Part shown: positions 37,404 through 53,414 of the stretch, piece after piece | Position numbering within the stretch: the stretch's first letter is position 1 | How the letters are laid out: each line of letters opens with the position of its first letter | DNA from: Parietaria judaica | Lineage: Eukaryota; Streptophyta; Magnoliopsida; Rosales; Urticaceae | Direction: 5' to 3' | Length of the DNA stretch: 64,000 nucleotides | NCBI GenBank assembly: GCA_954871525.1 | Contig: OX940862.1 | Location: 12,916,501-12,980,500, forward strand | Position numbers and translations under genes: made by a program | The notes under the pieces: generated by a model | The model's database searches: none | Seen by the model: only the letters and a program-made list of their open reading frames with translations | Told to the model about the DNA's origin: nothing

Positions 37404-39141
37404 GGTTAAATTGTGGCTAAAATACTCAATGTTTCAGTTTTTTTTAATTATGTACCCAAAGTTTTTTTTTGGTGGCTATTATACCCAAAGTTTATTCCGT
37501 TAACGCCAAACGTACCCACCGTCAAATCTCCGTTAATCCTCCCTACGTGGCACACATGCCGCTGCCACGTCATTCTATCCTGCCACATCATCCTTGCGGC
37601 TAAAGTACCCAATATTTTTTTTTTAAAAATGAACTTCTCGAGTGACTTATTTAGATCAATTTTTGGGTTGAATTTTTTCACCGGACTCGGGTTGGCTTTC
37701 CGGCCCGAGATCTGTATAAGCAATATAAATAAAATGTATATATATATATACTATATATTAATTTATATATTTAGTATAGTATATTAAGTTTATATATAAT
37801 ATAAAGTATAAATATAGAGTATATTTCATGAGTATAAATTAGTATAATATAATATAAAGCATATTTCGAGGGTATAAATTAGTACAATATAAAGTATAAA
37901 TATAAAGTATATTTCAAGGGTATAAATTAGTACGTATAAAGTATAAATATATAAATAATAAATAAAAACTGTATATATTTTTACTTTATATCATATATAT
38001 TTATAGTTTAGAAAAATATATAAACATTATATATAAGCTGTTTATATTGATACTTTATATTATATATAAACTTTATACTATATTAAATATATACATTTAT
38101 ATAAAATATAAATATATACAGATTTTCTATAAAGTGTTTATATATAAGGTAAACTGCGGCTAATATACCCAATGTTTCATCTTTTGCGAATTATGTACCC
38201 AATATTTGTTTTTCGTGGCTAATGTACCCAATGTTTGATCTGTTAGATATTTTTGGGTTTTCCGTAAGTTGACCATTAGAGAGTTATCCTCCTCTACATG
38301 TACACTTTTCGTATTTTTGACACAACTCACTCATTTTTTGTCCAAATTTTATGCACGACCTATGGTTGGAAAGATAAGAGATAGATCTACAACTTTGTAG
38401 TTAAAAGTTTTGTAAAATAATTTTTAAAAAAATACGAAATTTCAAATACAACGTAAAAGTATACGTTAGTTTAATACAAATGATTTGTTTCGAGCAAAGT
38501 TTAATATATTTAATGACTTTTTATGGTGAAACATAAAACTAAATTTTTTTAGATAAATATTTTATCTTTCTAACGGGTGTAGGTGTTTATTTATAAATTT
38601 TGGATATAAAACGAGTGAGTAATGCCAAAAATATGAAATATGTGATGTGAAATAATCTTTCATATTTTTGGCATAACTTACTAATCTTTTGTCCAAAATT
38701 TATAAATAAACACAAGTTGAAAAGATAAAATATTTATCTACGACTTTTTAGTTTTACGTTTCATCATAAAAAGTCATTAAGTATAGTAAAATTTTCTCGA
38801 AACAAATATTTTGCATTAAACATACGTCCAATTTTACGTTCTATTTGAAATTTTGTATTTTTATAAAACTTATTTTACAAAACTTAAAACATAAAAGTTA
38901 TAGATCTGTCTCTTATATTTCCAACCATAGGTCATGCATAAAATTTGGACAAAAAATGAGTGAGTTATTTCAAAAATACAAAAAGTGTGCATATAGAGGA
39001 AGATAACTCTTTAACGGTCAACTAACGGAAAACACGAAAATATCTAACATATCAAACATTAAGTACATTAGCCACCAAAAATAAACATTGAGTACATAAT
39101 CCGCAGAAGATCAAACATTAGGTATATTAGCCGTAGTTTAC

Positions 39142-39186
<45 letters not shown>

Positions 39187-42022
39187 ATATACAGAGCCAG
39201 GCACGAAAAGCCAACCCGAGTCCGGTGTAAAAAAGTCAATCCTAAAATCGATCTAAATAAGTCACTCAAGAAGTTCAATTTAAAAAAAAAACATTGGGTA
39301 CTTTAGGCGCAAATTTTTGAAACATTGGGTACTTTGGCCGCAAGAATGACGTGACAACGACATGTGTGCCACGTAGGAAGGATTAACGGAGATTTAACTG
39401 TGGGTACGTTTGACGTTAACATAATAAACTTTGGGTATTATAGCCACCAAAAAAAAACTTTGAGTTTATAATTAAAAATAGGGTAAACTGCGGCTAATGT
39501 ACCCAATGTTTGATTTTCTGCGGATTATGTACCCAATGTTTATTTTTGGCGGCTAATGTACCCAATGTTTGATCCGTTAGATATTTTTGGGTTTTCCGTC
39601 AGTTGACCGTTAGAGAGTTATATGTACACTTTTCGTATTTTTGACATAACTCACTCACTTTTTGTCCAAATTTTATGCACGACCTATGGTTGGAAAGATA
39701 AGAGATAGATCTACAACTTTAATGTTTTAAGTTTTGTAAAATAAGTTATAAAAAAATACGAAATTTCAAGTACAACGTAAAACTGGACATTAGTTTAATG
39801 CAAAATATTTGTTTCGAGCAAATTTTAATATAGTTAATGACTTTTTATGATGAAACGTAAAACTAAAAAGTTGTAGATAAACTTTTTATCTTTCCAACGG
39901 TTGTTTATTTATAAATTTTGGACAAAAAATGAGTGAGTTATGCCAAAAATATAAAAGATGTGATGTGAAATAATATTTCATATTTTTGGCATAACTCACT
40001 CGTTTTTTATCCAAAATTTATAAATAAACATCCGTTGGAAAGATAAAACATTTATCTACAACTTTTTACTTTTACGTTTCATCATAAAAAGTCATTAAGT
40101 ATATTAAAATTTGCTCGAAACAAATATTTTGCATTAAACTAATGTCCAGTTTTACGTTGTACTTGAAATTTCGTATTTTTTTTGAACTGATTTTACAAAA
40201 CTTAAAACATTAAAGTTGTAGATCTATCTCTTATCTTTCCAACCATAGGTCGTGCATAAAATTTGGACAAAAAATGAGTGAGTTATGTCAAAAATACGAA
40301 AAGTGTACATATAACTCTCTAACGGTCAACTGACGGAAAACCCAAAAATATCTAACGGATCAAACATTGAGTACATTAGCCGCCAAAAATAAACATTGGG
40401 TACATAATCCGCAGAAAATCAAACATTGGGTACATTAGCCGCAGTTTACCCTTAAAAATAAACAAAACATTAGGTATTTTAGCTGAAGTTTACCTTTTTT
40501 TATTAAAGTTTGAGAGCGTCTTAATTTCTTGGAAATTTATATCGCTAATTTTCCTAATCCACGCGGTATTTAACGGATTTTAAATACGAAAATATACTAA
40601 AACAAACATTTTATTTATTTTGAGAAACATTTGCCAAATTTTTAAAAACTTATAGGGACTTAAACCGATATCTCTAGTAATTACCTGTGACTCGGTGACA
40701 TGGAAGATCTGTGATGAAGTGAAATGATCAATGTCTTGAATCACTGAAACGTCACAGATGATGATCCGATCGCCATGCTCGCTCCGAGTTTCAGATAACA
40801 TCGACGACGAGTTACACGCCGACAACGTCTCGTTGTACAGCAACGTCACGTTCTCCACGATCGCCCCGGCCGGGAACATGCTGAACCCCCGGAGCGTCAC
40901 TCCGTTCCCGAGCCTCACCGTCCCTCCGAACGACCGGTCCATCGTCCCCGCCGCCACCGTCGTTGTCCACGGGCTCCCGTTGTGGAGCGTCGAGGTATCG
41001 GGCCCTCGGTTCCCCGCTGACACCGACACGAACACGCCCCTCTCCATTGCTGCAAAGGCCGCGATCGCCACCGGGTCCTCGTAATGCGGAATGCGGCGGA
41101 AACTGAGGGAGATTGACAGCACGTCAACCCCGTCCTCCACTGCCTTGTCGATCCCGGCAAGTACGTCCGATGCCTGGGTCCCCTCGTTCCACAGCACCTT
41201 GTACGCCGCCACGCGGGCGCGGGGAGCTATTCCCGTGGCAGTCCCGGTGGCATAGCCGAAGAACGAGGTGCGGCGCACGGAGGACCCCGCCGCGGTCGAG
41301 GCCGTGTGCGTGCCATGGCCGTCGGTGTCTCTCGCCGAGTTCATTTTGAACACGGTCTCGGGGCCGTTTGCGGCAGCCACGCCTTTGTTGAAGAACCTAG
41401 CTCCGATGAGCTTGTGGTTGCACATGGAGGAGTTGAAGTCTTGGCCTTCTTCGCATTCGCCTTTCCATTTCGACGGGATGTCCGCGGTCATCCCGTCGTC
41501 GTTGAAGCTCTCGCTCTCCGGCCAGATCCCGGTGTCGATGACTCCGATGATGACGTTCTCTCCGAACTTCGAGGCGGGCCACGCACCAGTGGAAGCGCTG
41601 AGAGAGAGGAATTCCGGGGAGTGAGTGGTGTCGAGGAAGGCGGGTTTGTCGGGGTAGGCCGTGACGAAGCCCGGAGAATCCTTGAGAGTCTGGAGCTCGT
41701 TGGAAGAGAGGGTGGCGCTGAAGCCGTGGAGAACGGCGTCGTAGGAGTAGAGAATGGAAGGCGATGATGGGTGGTGAGGGCGTTTGACCGAGTCAACCAA
41801 GGAGGAGTACCAGAGGTGTTGGGTGAGGAATGGCTCAGGCATGTGAGACTTGTCCATGTGGACGATGTATGTTGATCTCTTGGGCTCTTCCGAGATCATA
41901 GCTTGAGCTCCTCCATTAATGGCGGACATTGCCAAAAGCCACAGCGATGAAGATAGTAGTGAGAAGACGCGAAGGTTAGACGTAGAGAGATGAGGAAGTG
42001 GTCTCATGCGAGTGAGCTTCAT
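35646..42022 (-). CDS. Subtilisin-like serine protease, SBT1.9-like (copy 1)
   Basis: A secreted S8 protease. Two exons, 42022-40685 and 36653-35646, give 781 residues; the 4,031-bp intron holds nested transposons. Order: signal peptide (about 1-41; ATG 42007 is an alternative start), I9 propeptide beginning [16 protein letters not shown], and the catalytic domain with Asp163 in [10 protein letters not shown], His236 in DGHGTH, oxyanion Asn338 in SAGNRGP and Ser567 in SGTSMSCPH. A protease-associated insert lies between Asn and Ser, and a fibronectin-III-like C-terminal domain (SSDLNYPSF, RVATNVGDGPAVY) follows. The intron lies exactly after the ESQ codons, as in both neighbours. All catalytic residues are present, so the enzyme is predicted active if the large intron is spliced. 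Confidence 0.93.
36967..37008. repeat. TA dinucleotide run in the SBT copy 1 intron
   Basis: About 42 bp of uninterrupted TA repeats. Further TA runs lie at 37357-37402, at 39145-39182 beside the foldback elements, and at 49587-49624 downstream of SBT copy 3. Confidence 0.9.
38147..39143. mobile_element. Inner foldback element 1 (Mutator-like), near-perfect palindrome
   Basis: The 997-bp element is almost entirely two ~490-bp inverted arms around a centre near 38645. It begins AGGTAAACTGCGGCTAAT (first G decayed to A) and ends in ...CCGTAGTTTACCC. The 9-mer TTATATATA occurs immediately before (38138-38146) and after (39144-39152). That fits the 9-bp target duplication of Mutator-like elements, with the caveat that the site is low complexity. 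No coding capacity. Confidence 0.8.
39481..40451. mobile_element. Inner foldback element 2 (Mutator-like), near-perfect palindrome
   Basis: A 971-bp relative of inner element 1. It begins GGGTAAACTGCGGCTAATG and ends with the exact reverse complement. The arms fold back over their whole length around a centre near 39965. The 9-bp target duplication TTAAAAATA is exact (39472-39480 and 40452-40460). It interrupts the right arm of the outer element, so it is younger. Confidence 0.88.
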
Positions 42023-42065
42023 GATGCTTCAATGGATATGCTCTGCAGTCTCTAGAGTGAGTGAG

Positions 42066-42079
42066 AGAGATATATATAT
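42066..42079 (-). promoter_or_regulatory. TATA region of SBT copy 1
   Basis: A TATATATATA run lies about 45-55 bp upstream of ATG 42022 on the minus strand, at a suitable distance for a short 5' UTR. Confidence 0.4.
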
Positions 42080-42089
42080 ACGAGCAAGC

Positions 42090-43389
42090 ATTTTGATTGA
42101 CAGAAACAAATTTACTATAAAATTGGGGTTTCTAATTTATGATAAATATGTTTATTGTTATTTATTTAAAGATAATTGCGGCATAAGTATATGGAGATTT
42201 TTTTAATTTGATGCGGCATGTTTTCCAATAGTAAATATATATAAAGGTAGAAAACTAAGTACTATAGCATATATATATATATTATTTTTTTAGTAGTAAA
42301 AAAATGTAGGAAGTTAAAAAAAATATGGAATGAATATTTTTTACTTTTGCTTTGTTAACGTGGTTAATTAACATCTTTACACGTGCCGACCTCTCTTCTT
42401 CAGAAGTTCTATACTTCTATTCATAATCATAGATTCATAAATGTCTTATGAGCTACATACTGTCATATGTGGTAAGGATGTTAACATTTTACGTAAGGCT
42501 TCAATATAAAAATAATAAATATTCGTAACAAAAGTATCAATTCTCTTTTAAAAAATAATTATAAAATTTCACACTTTTTTAGCGGAATAAAATATCGAAA
42601 TTCTAATTTTATGTATAAGTAAAAAAAAAAAAAACCCCGAAAAAGTACTTGGTTTTTTATATATTTATTATATTATATAAAAAAAGCCCTAGATCGCGAT
42701 CTAATCCAAGCCCGAAATAAAGCGCAATAACACCACGCGAGTCCAATACAATAACTTTGGTTCCACATCTGTCGTTTTAATTAAGATAATTAAAAGTGCA
42801 TTAATTTACCAACTTCTGTTAATCATATCATCCATGTCAGCACATCTTTTCAAGGTAGATAGAGCTAGTAAGTTATCTTATTCTATAATAAAAATAAAGT
42901 TCTCATGACTTCAAAAATATAGTTCTCACGGTTTATTGTAAATTTTTTAAATAATGTATATTATATTTTTATGTTAGGGCCAAAAGAAACATAGAGTCAA
43001 CTTTAAAATATGGTAAACGCACTCAAGTGTAATATTTGGCAGATTCATAGACTTCATTTACTTTTTTATTATAACCTGAGTCGCGATCTCATTGAAGAGA
43101 TGAATTGAGAATTTAGAATAGAAAGTGAAAAGAAAAATAAGAATTTGCGTTATTAATATTCGTGAGTTTAATCGTTTGAGTTTATTTATTTTATTTGTTT
43201 GTTTACGTTATCACTGACGAAAATAGTTTAAAAAAGTAACGGAAAAATAGATGAGGTCTACGGTCTACCGATCCTATAAAAAAAAGATGAACTTGAATAG
43301 TTCTGTCACATTTTTTTAAAATTAACTTTATGTTGCCTCATTTTTAATTAACTTGGGTATTTTTGTTACTAATAACTCTCTCTCTCTAT
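42090..43389. other. Intergenic region between SBT copies 1 and 2 (left part)
   Basis: AT-rich, with no credible gene. One TGTCGTTT occurs at 42770-42777. Confidence 0.5.
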
Positions 43390-43610
43390 ATATATATAGT
43401 AGATTCAGGATTTCATTAGGCCGCTTGGAGATGTGGGCTGGGCTTTACATTCCGAAGTCCAAACACATACCAAGAGTTGTTAAATTTGAAGGCAAAATAT
43501 AATTTTTGTGATGTGATTAAAGAAGCGATAAGTTTCAGATGTCTTTAAATTTTGATGAAATTAGTAGTTATATACCAATTTTTTTTATCAACAAAAGTCG
43601 AAATATTCAA
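43390..43610. repeat. 221-bp direct repeat, left copy
   Basis: From ATATATATAGTAGATTCAGG to ...CGAAATATTCAA. It is repeated at 44448-44668 with a single difference (GTCCAAAC / GTCCGAAC) and frames the Mutator-like remnant. Confidence 0.92.
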
Positions 43611-44447
43611 GAATTGTGCAAGAATTGTGGTCAATACGTGCAAGAATTGTGGTCAACGAGGGCATAAACGTCAAACTTGCAAGAATCCTACAGTGACACC
43701 GGTTAACCTTTTCACTTTACTATTTCAATTTACTTTCTTAATTTCATTTGGATAGCAAATAATACCATATTTATTGCAGCCCATTAAGGTGAAAAAGATG
43801 GGGAGACCCCCAAGATCAATCCAAAACCCGAGACTGTGAAGAGGGATGGGCGGAGAAAACGACAAAAGGTCCGAGATGCCAATCATACTCAAGCTTCAAC
43901 GTCATCACTTCCACCAACAACTTGTCAACAAACTCCTTCTCAAGTTTCAAACATTTGAACAGTTTTTTCTTTCTTAGAATATATGCTATGTTATGGTTTC
44001 TGTTTCACATGTAATGGCATTTTTTAAAAAAACTTTGCAATGGCCTTTTTTTTTTGGAACAATATGATATGTAATTGAAAAAGATTATGATATGTACTTG
44101 AAATGAATAGCAAATTATGTTTATCAATCGATAACAAAACACCAAAATGTGCAACAATGTTTTAATTAATTTAGTTTGTTAAAAATGAGAGATGGAGTTC
44201 AAAGAAGAAGATGAGAAATGAGTTTGATATATCAGGAAAAGCACGGGAGGGAGAGAGAGAAATGAGTTTAATTTTTAATTAATTTTTTGATTAAAAATTG
44301 GTGAAAAATAAGTTGCTAACGGTGTTGGATGGAAAAGAAACGGAATATACAAAACGAGAGTTTGGCAACTTTACCCGTCGAAAAAAAAGAATGGGTACTT
44401 ATTGTCAACTTTTTAAACACTTTGGGTACTTATGCCGCCATTTTCCC
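43611..44447 (+). pseudogene. 3' end of a Mutator-like transposon (zinc knuckle, basic tail, terminal repeat)
   Basis: The reading frame CKNCGQRGHKRQTCKNPT (about 43650-43700) is a CX2CX4HX4C zinc knuckle of the MuDR transposase type. An intron-like gap ends in TTGCAG near 43779. A second exon-like stretch contains GRPPRSIQ and, in a shifted frame, KPETVKRDGRRKRQK, the usual basic tail, up to a stop near 43960. The segment ends in GGGTACTTATGCCGCCATTT then TCCC, which reads inward as a terminal inverted repeat (GGGAAAATGGCGGCATAAG). The TGCAAGAATTGTGGTCAA coding the knuckle is duplicated in tandem. The 5' part of the transposon is missing. Confidence 0.72.
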
Positions 44448-44668
44448 ATATATATAGTAGATTCAGGATTTCATTAGGCCGCTTGGAGATGTGGGCTGGG
44501 CTTTACATTCCGAAGTCCGAACACATACCAAGAGTTGTTAAATTTGAAGGCAAAATATAATTTTTGTGATGTGATTAAAGAAGCGATAAGTTTCAGATGT
44601 CTTTAAATTTTGATGAAATTAGTAGTTATATACCAATTTTTTTTATCAACAAAAGTCGAAATATTCAA
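44448..44668. repeat. 221-bp direct repeat, right copy
   Basis: 220 of 221 bases equal the copy at 43390-43610. It starts with ATATATATA directly after the transposon terminus, so this 9-mer could be the original Mutator target duplication. Confidence 0.92.
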
Positions 44669-45308
44669 ATCATGTAAAAGTGTAGGATATATATTATCTG
44701 CCTATAATATATCACTCTCAATGACTTATAGTAATGTGTCATCGTATCCTCATTTATCACGTATTCTTATAATAAAAGAAAAGACATGTAATAAAGCACG
44801 ATAAATGATAGTCCGATGACACTAAAATAGGACTCGTGGCGGGAACTTACCAAACAATTTTTAATTGTTTTCTTAAACGATTAATTAATTAGATTATTAA
44901 TTCGTAGACTTGCCAAACAAATGTTGCCATTTCTCATCTACATTCTTTTGATCTTTTCCTTCACCGAATCGTATCAATCTTTACTTATCCAATTTGAGGT
45001 GCTTTGTGTTATCACATTTCATTTCTTCGTAATTTGATTTAGACACGCTTCTCTACAATTGTTGTATATACATACACGTAATGTAAGAGAATAACGGGTC
45101 ATTTTGGGACATTAGAAAAAATGACGGGTATATAATAGAACTAAAATAAACATTAAGGGTATGTTATTTTGCTGCTTTCTCGCTAAAAGTCAAATCTAAG
45201 GAAAGTCAAAGACTCATAGCTTCACGAAACCAATTGCATATGTATATAACTATATATATATATATGTTCACGTCTTCGTTATCTTTCTTTCACAACCACT
45301 GACACAAA
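44669..45308. promoter_or_regulatory. Upstream region of SBT copy 2
   Basis: AT-rich. A TATATATATATATAT run at 45251-45265 lies about 45 bp upstream of the start codon at 45309 and probably holds the TATA box. No other gene is seen. Confidence 0.45.
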
Positions 45309-48300
45309 ATGAAGCTTGTCTTCCTAGTGCTATGTTCATCGCTATGGCTTTCGTCCGCCATTAATGGAGTTCAGGCGATGAATTCCGAAGAGCCCAAAAG
45401 ATCAACATACATCGTCCACATGGACAAGTCTCACATGCCTGAGCCATTCCTGACTCACCATGGCTGGTACTCTTCCTTGGTTGACTCGGTCAAACACCAT
45501 CACCACCCTTCTTCGCCTTCCATTCTCTACTCATACGACGCCGTTCTCCACGGCTTCAGCGCCACTCTGCTCCCCCAAGAGCTAGACAGACTGAAGAATT
45601 GTCCGGGATTCGTCTCCGCTCGCCGGGAGAAGACCGCCGAGCCCGATACGACTCGCTCCCCGGAGTTTCTCTCCCTCAGCCCCTCCGCCGGCACGTGGCC
45701 GGCCTCGAACTTCGGAGAGAATGCCATTATCGGCGTCATCGACTCCGGGATCTGGCCGGAGAGCGAGAGCTTCAACGACGACGGGATGACCGCGGACATC
45801 CCGTCGAAATGGAAAGGCAAATGCGAAGAAGGCCAGGACTTCAACTCCTCCATGTGCAACCGCAAGCTCATCGGAGCTAGGTTCTTCAACAAAGGCTTGA
45901 TCGCCGCGAACGGCCCGGACTTCGTCTTTAGAATGAACTCAGCAAGAGACTCCAGCGGCCATGGTACGCACACGGCCGCGACCGCAGCGGGGGCCTCCGT
46001 GCGTGGCGCGTCGTACTTCGGTTACGCTACCGGGACAGCTATGGGGACCGCACCCCGTACGCGCCTGGCGGCTTACAAGGTATCCTGGCCCGAGGGGAGC
46101 CGGGAGTCCGATGTGATCGCGGGGATCGACAGGGCGGTGGAGGACGGCGTCGACGTGCTGTCGATCTCCCTCAGCTTCCTTCGCGTGCCGCTTTACGACG
46201 AACCGTTAGGGATCGCGACGTTTGCAGCGATAGAGAGAGGCGTGTTCGTTGCACTGTCGGCGGGAAACCGAGGCCCCGAAACAGACACGCTGCGCAACGC
46301 GAGCCCGTGGGCTGCGACAGTAGCGGCGGGGACGATGGACCGGTCGTTCGGAGGGACGGTGAGGCTGGGCGACGGAGCGACAATTCGCGGGTTCAGCATG
46401 TTCCCGGCCGGGGCGATCGTGGAGAACGTGACGTTGCTGTACAACGAGACGTTGTCGGCGTGTAACTCGTCGTCGTTGTTATCTCAAATTCGGAGCGAAC
46501 ATGGCAATCGGATCATCATCTGTGACGCTTCTCTGATTGAAGATAGCGAAAGCAGCGTCACTGCGTCACAGCTCGCTCGAGTCACTGAGTCACAGGTACG
46601 CTATTCTCTAATCTCTATTGATCATATTGTTTTTAAAAAGTATTATTTTATTGAAATTATTAAGTTATAATTTAATTAATTAAATTGTACTTATGTAATA
46701 TATATTTTTGACGTACTGTTGTTTTGTAAAATTATTTACATCCTAGAATTCGTATTTTTATCTTTTTAAGCAATTCACATCTTAATACTTTTTTTTATCC
46801 CTAATAATATAGCCTTTTGACAAAGTATGATAAAATACGAGAGAAGTAAAATAAGAAGATATATATAGCGACAAGAAATATTTTATTAAAAACCTATTTA
46901 ATAAATATATATTAATTTTGTATGTTACTTTCTATAAGCCCCTTGTTTATTAAGATGGACATATTATAAAATATTAAAATCCTATTTAAAATTCTTTGAC
47001 GAATTACATAAGAATAAAAATTGTTAAAGGGGCAATCAAATAGTGTGATATATTATTTTACAAAATAAGAGATCATATAGAAATAAAATTATAAATGAGA
47101 GGCGTCACAAAAATCTGTCCACAAATTTAAATATTAGTTTATTTAAGAAAGTTAGCTGTTTAATTTAGATGAAATAGAAGCGTTATATTTGAGGATTGTC
47201 GGCAAAAGACACTATTCAACAATGATTGTCATCTTTTAAACAAAATGTCACGCTCAAAGACAAACTAACTTATGGACAAAAAGCTTGAATGGCGAATTTA
47301 TTTAAAAAAATAAAATTGATCATATTAATCATATTTGCTTGACTTTTTATTTTTGCCTTATACAATATCTGTTAATTTTGTATTTTTATCCGTAAATAAC
47401 GTGTTCGTATTTTATATTTCGTTTATATTTTCATTCCCTATTTAGCGTAAATGTTATTAGTTGACTGATGGTTCAATTCAATTTTATACGGTAAACTTAA
47501 TTGGTTATAAATTAACCTTGAACATAAGTGTTAAAAATTGTGAAGTATATTCTACTTATTAATTTAATAACGATGTTTATTCATGATTCTTAGGTTATCG
47601 GGGCTATACTTATTTCAAACGAGCCCCGAATACTCGAATCGGCAGAATTCACATGCCCATGCGTGGTTATCAGCCCCGAAGACGGACAAGCTTTGATCGA
47701 ATACGCGCGCCGCAGCAACGAAGTTGACCCGTTCGCCACTCTCAAATTCCAACAGACCTTCCTCGGAACCAAACCGGCTCCAGCTGCCGCTTCCTACAGC
47801 TCGAGAGGCCCCGCATTAGGCCACCGATTCATCATAAAGCCGGACATCATGGCTCCGGGAACGCGCATTTTAGCTGCAGCGGTTCCCACCGCAGAAGCGG
47901 CTCAGATCGGAACAAACGTGCGAATCTCAAACGACTTCTCTGTCATGTCCGGAACATCGATGTCTTGTCCTCACATTGCCGGAGTCGCAGCTTTGATCAA
48001 AAGTGCTCATCCAGATTGGAGCCCCACGGCTATAAAGTCGGCAATGATGACCACAGCAAACCCTTTGGACAACACGAACAGCCCGATCATCGACAACGGA
48101 GACGGGTTCCGTCCCGCTACGCCTCTCGCGATGGGGTCGGGCCACGTAGACCCTAACAGATCGCTCGACCCGGGTTTAGTCTACGACGCCGGGCCACAAG
48201 ACTACGTAGATTTCTTGTGCGCGCTCGACTACACGGAAGAGGAAATCCTCACCATCACGAGAACAAGATCCTACAACTGCTCGAACCCGTCTTCGGATCT

Positions 48301-48610
48301 GAACTACCCGTCGTTCTTCGTGCTGTGCGATAACTCGAACACGACGAAAGTTCATTCGTTCAGAAGGGTTGCGACGAACGTGGGAGACGGTCCCGCCGCG
48401 TACAACGTTACAGTGAGAGCTCCGACGGGTTTATCGGTTAGGGTTTCTCCGGAGGCGTTGGTTTTCGAGAAGAAGTATGAGAAGCGGAGGTACACAGTGA
48501 GTTTCAGGTGTGGGAGAGTGGAGCGTTACTCGTTTGGAGAGCTCGTGTGGGTCGAGAGAAATGGGAAGCGCAGAGTGAGAAGTCCCATTCTTGTGACTTT
48601 TGATGCTTGA
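45309..48610 (+). CDS. Subtilisin-like serine protease, SBT1.9-like (copy 2, opposite orientation)
   Basis: Exons 45309-46595 and 47594-48610 give 767 residues, intron 998 bp. The start MKLVFLVLCSSLWLSSAING is a compact signal peptide of about 23 residues. I9 propeptide with [16 protein letters not shown]; Asp145 in VIDSGIWPES (DSG instead of DTG in the neighbours), His218 in SGHGTH, Asn320 in SAGNRGP, Ser551 in SGTSMSCPH. Protease-associated insert and Fn3-like tail (RVATNVGDGPAAY) as in copy 1. The intron position is shared with copies 1 and 3, so it predates the duplications. Very high similarity to copy 1 in [18 protein letters not shown] and the exon 1 end suggests a recent common ancestor. 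Probably secreted and active; substrate unknown. Confidence 0.94.
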
Positions 48611-49584
48611 TATTTATCACAACGAAGAAACAATGTGATGCCGCGATCAAATAAGGCAGGAAATAACAGAGACCACGTATTCAGCGCTTAATATATAGTC
48701 GATCGATTTTCAGCAATAAATTTTTTTATTTATTGTTTATTACTTATGGTTTACGTGTGGTATTTGATTTTTAGTAATTTTAGCTATGGTTACGTTTTTT
48801 CTTTTGCTATTTGCTTTTATCATTTTGAGACTTTTTTCTTGCAGTAAGAGAGAAGAAAAATAAATAAAAACAAACCGATATTTTCGTTGATGTTGAACAT
48901 AAAAAAATAATAATTCGAGCTTTGTGCTTACTAAAAAAAGTTCTCACTTTCATGTCTGTCGATCTACATCCGACTATAAACTAGCTTATAACCGAGTATG
49001 TGGTTCGATTTTATAACCATTAATACTGAAAATAATCTATATCGTATGTTAAATTGAAAGCCGCCGGGTTATAATCTAAATCTATCACTTTTACAGTTTT
49101 CGGTTTTAAAGAGTTTTCGGTTTTAAATTATGTATTACTACATCATGTTTCGTTCATCCCTCTCTTCCTCCAATACGGCACATAAAATTAAATTTTTTAG
49201 TGGTAAAAAATATGACATACCCTAGTTTTACACTTTAAAATTGAAACATTTTAAGTGGCACTTAAATGATCAAATATAACCTTTCAAGTATAATTCTTGG
49301 TTCCGTCAATGTTCGTAGCGATTTTTGAAATATTTTATTTATAAGCTCTTATTAAAACCGACGAAAAACTCGACGAACAACACAAAAATGAAAAAGAAAA
49401 AATAAATTGCATTGGAATGATGAATAGACGAACGGAGAATTCTAATATGCTATAAAAAAAATATATAAAAAAAACCCTCAACTCATCAAGGCAAGAAAAC
49501 AGGGGTCTCCAAAAATTTACGAAGAAGATCATTTATTTAACATTACAAGCTCATAGAATGTAGTAAAATCTCATTCAAAGATGA

Positions 49585-49628
<44 letters not shown>

Positions 49629-49637
49629 GTCATCATA
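48611..49637. other. Convergent intergenic region between SBT copies 2 and 3
   Basis: Holds two 3' UTRs and a TA microsatellite (49587-49624). AT-rich, no further gene seen. Confidence 0.5.
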
Positions 49638-53407
<3,770 letters not shown>

Positions 53408-53414
53408 TGGAGTA

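Larger units (their letters stand above)
37404..40494. mobile_element. Outer foldback transposon carrying two nested foldback elements
   Basis: The left arm (37404 to about 37730) reads GGTTAAATTGTGGCTAAAAT, then CACCGGACTCGGGTTGGC. Its inverted counterpart is about 39190-39480 (GCCAACCCGAGTCCGGTG ... ACTTTGGGTATTATAGCCACC) and, after an interruption, 40461-40494 (ACATTAGGTATTTTAGCTGA then AGTTTACC). One inner element sits in its AT-rich centre, the other splits its right arm. No transposase is encoded and no clear outer target duplication is seen. It lies wholly inside the intron of subtilase copy 1. Confidence 0.8.

Noticed and set aside
37413..37787. A 124-codon gene with a hydrophobic stretch
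   Set aside because: It lies in the left arm of a foldback transposon and is not kept in the inverted arm.
43390..44668. A terminal-repeat retrotransposon in miniature (TRIM) with 221-bp LTRs
   Set aside because: The repeats do not begin TG and end CA, no primer-binding site or polypurine tract is seen, and the interior encodes a Mutator-type transposase tail.
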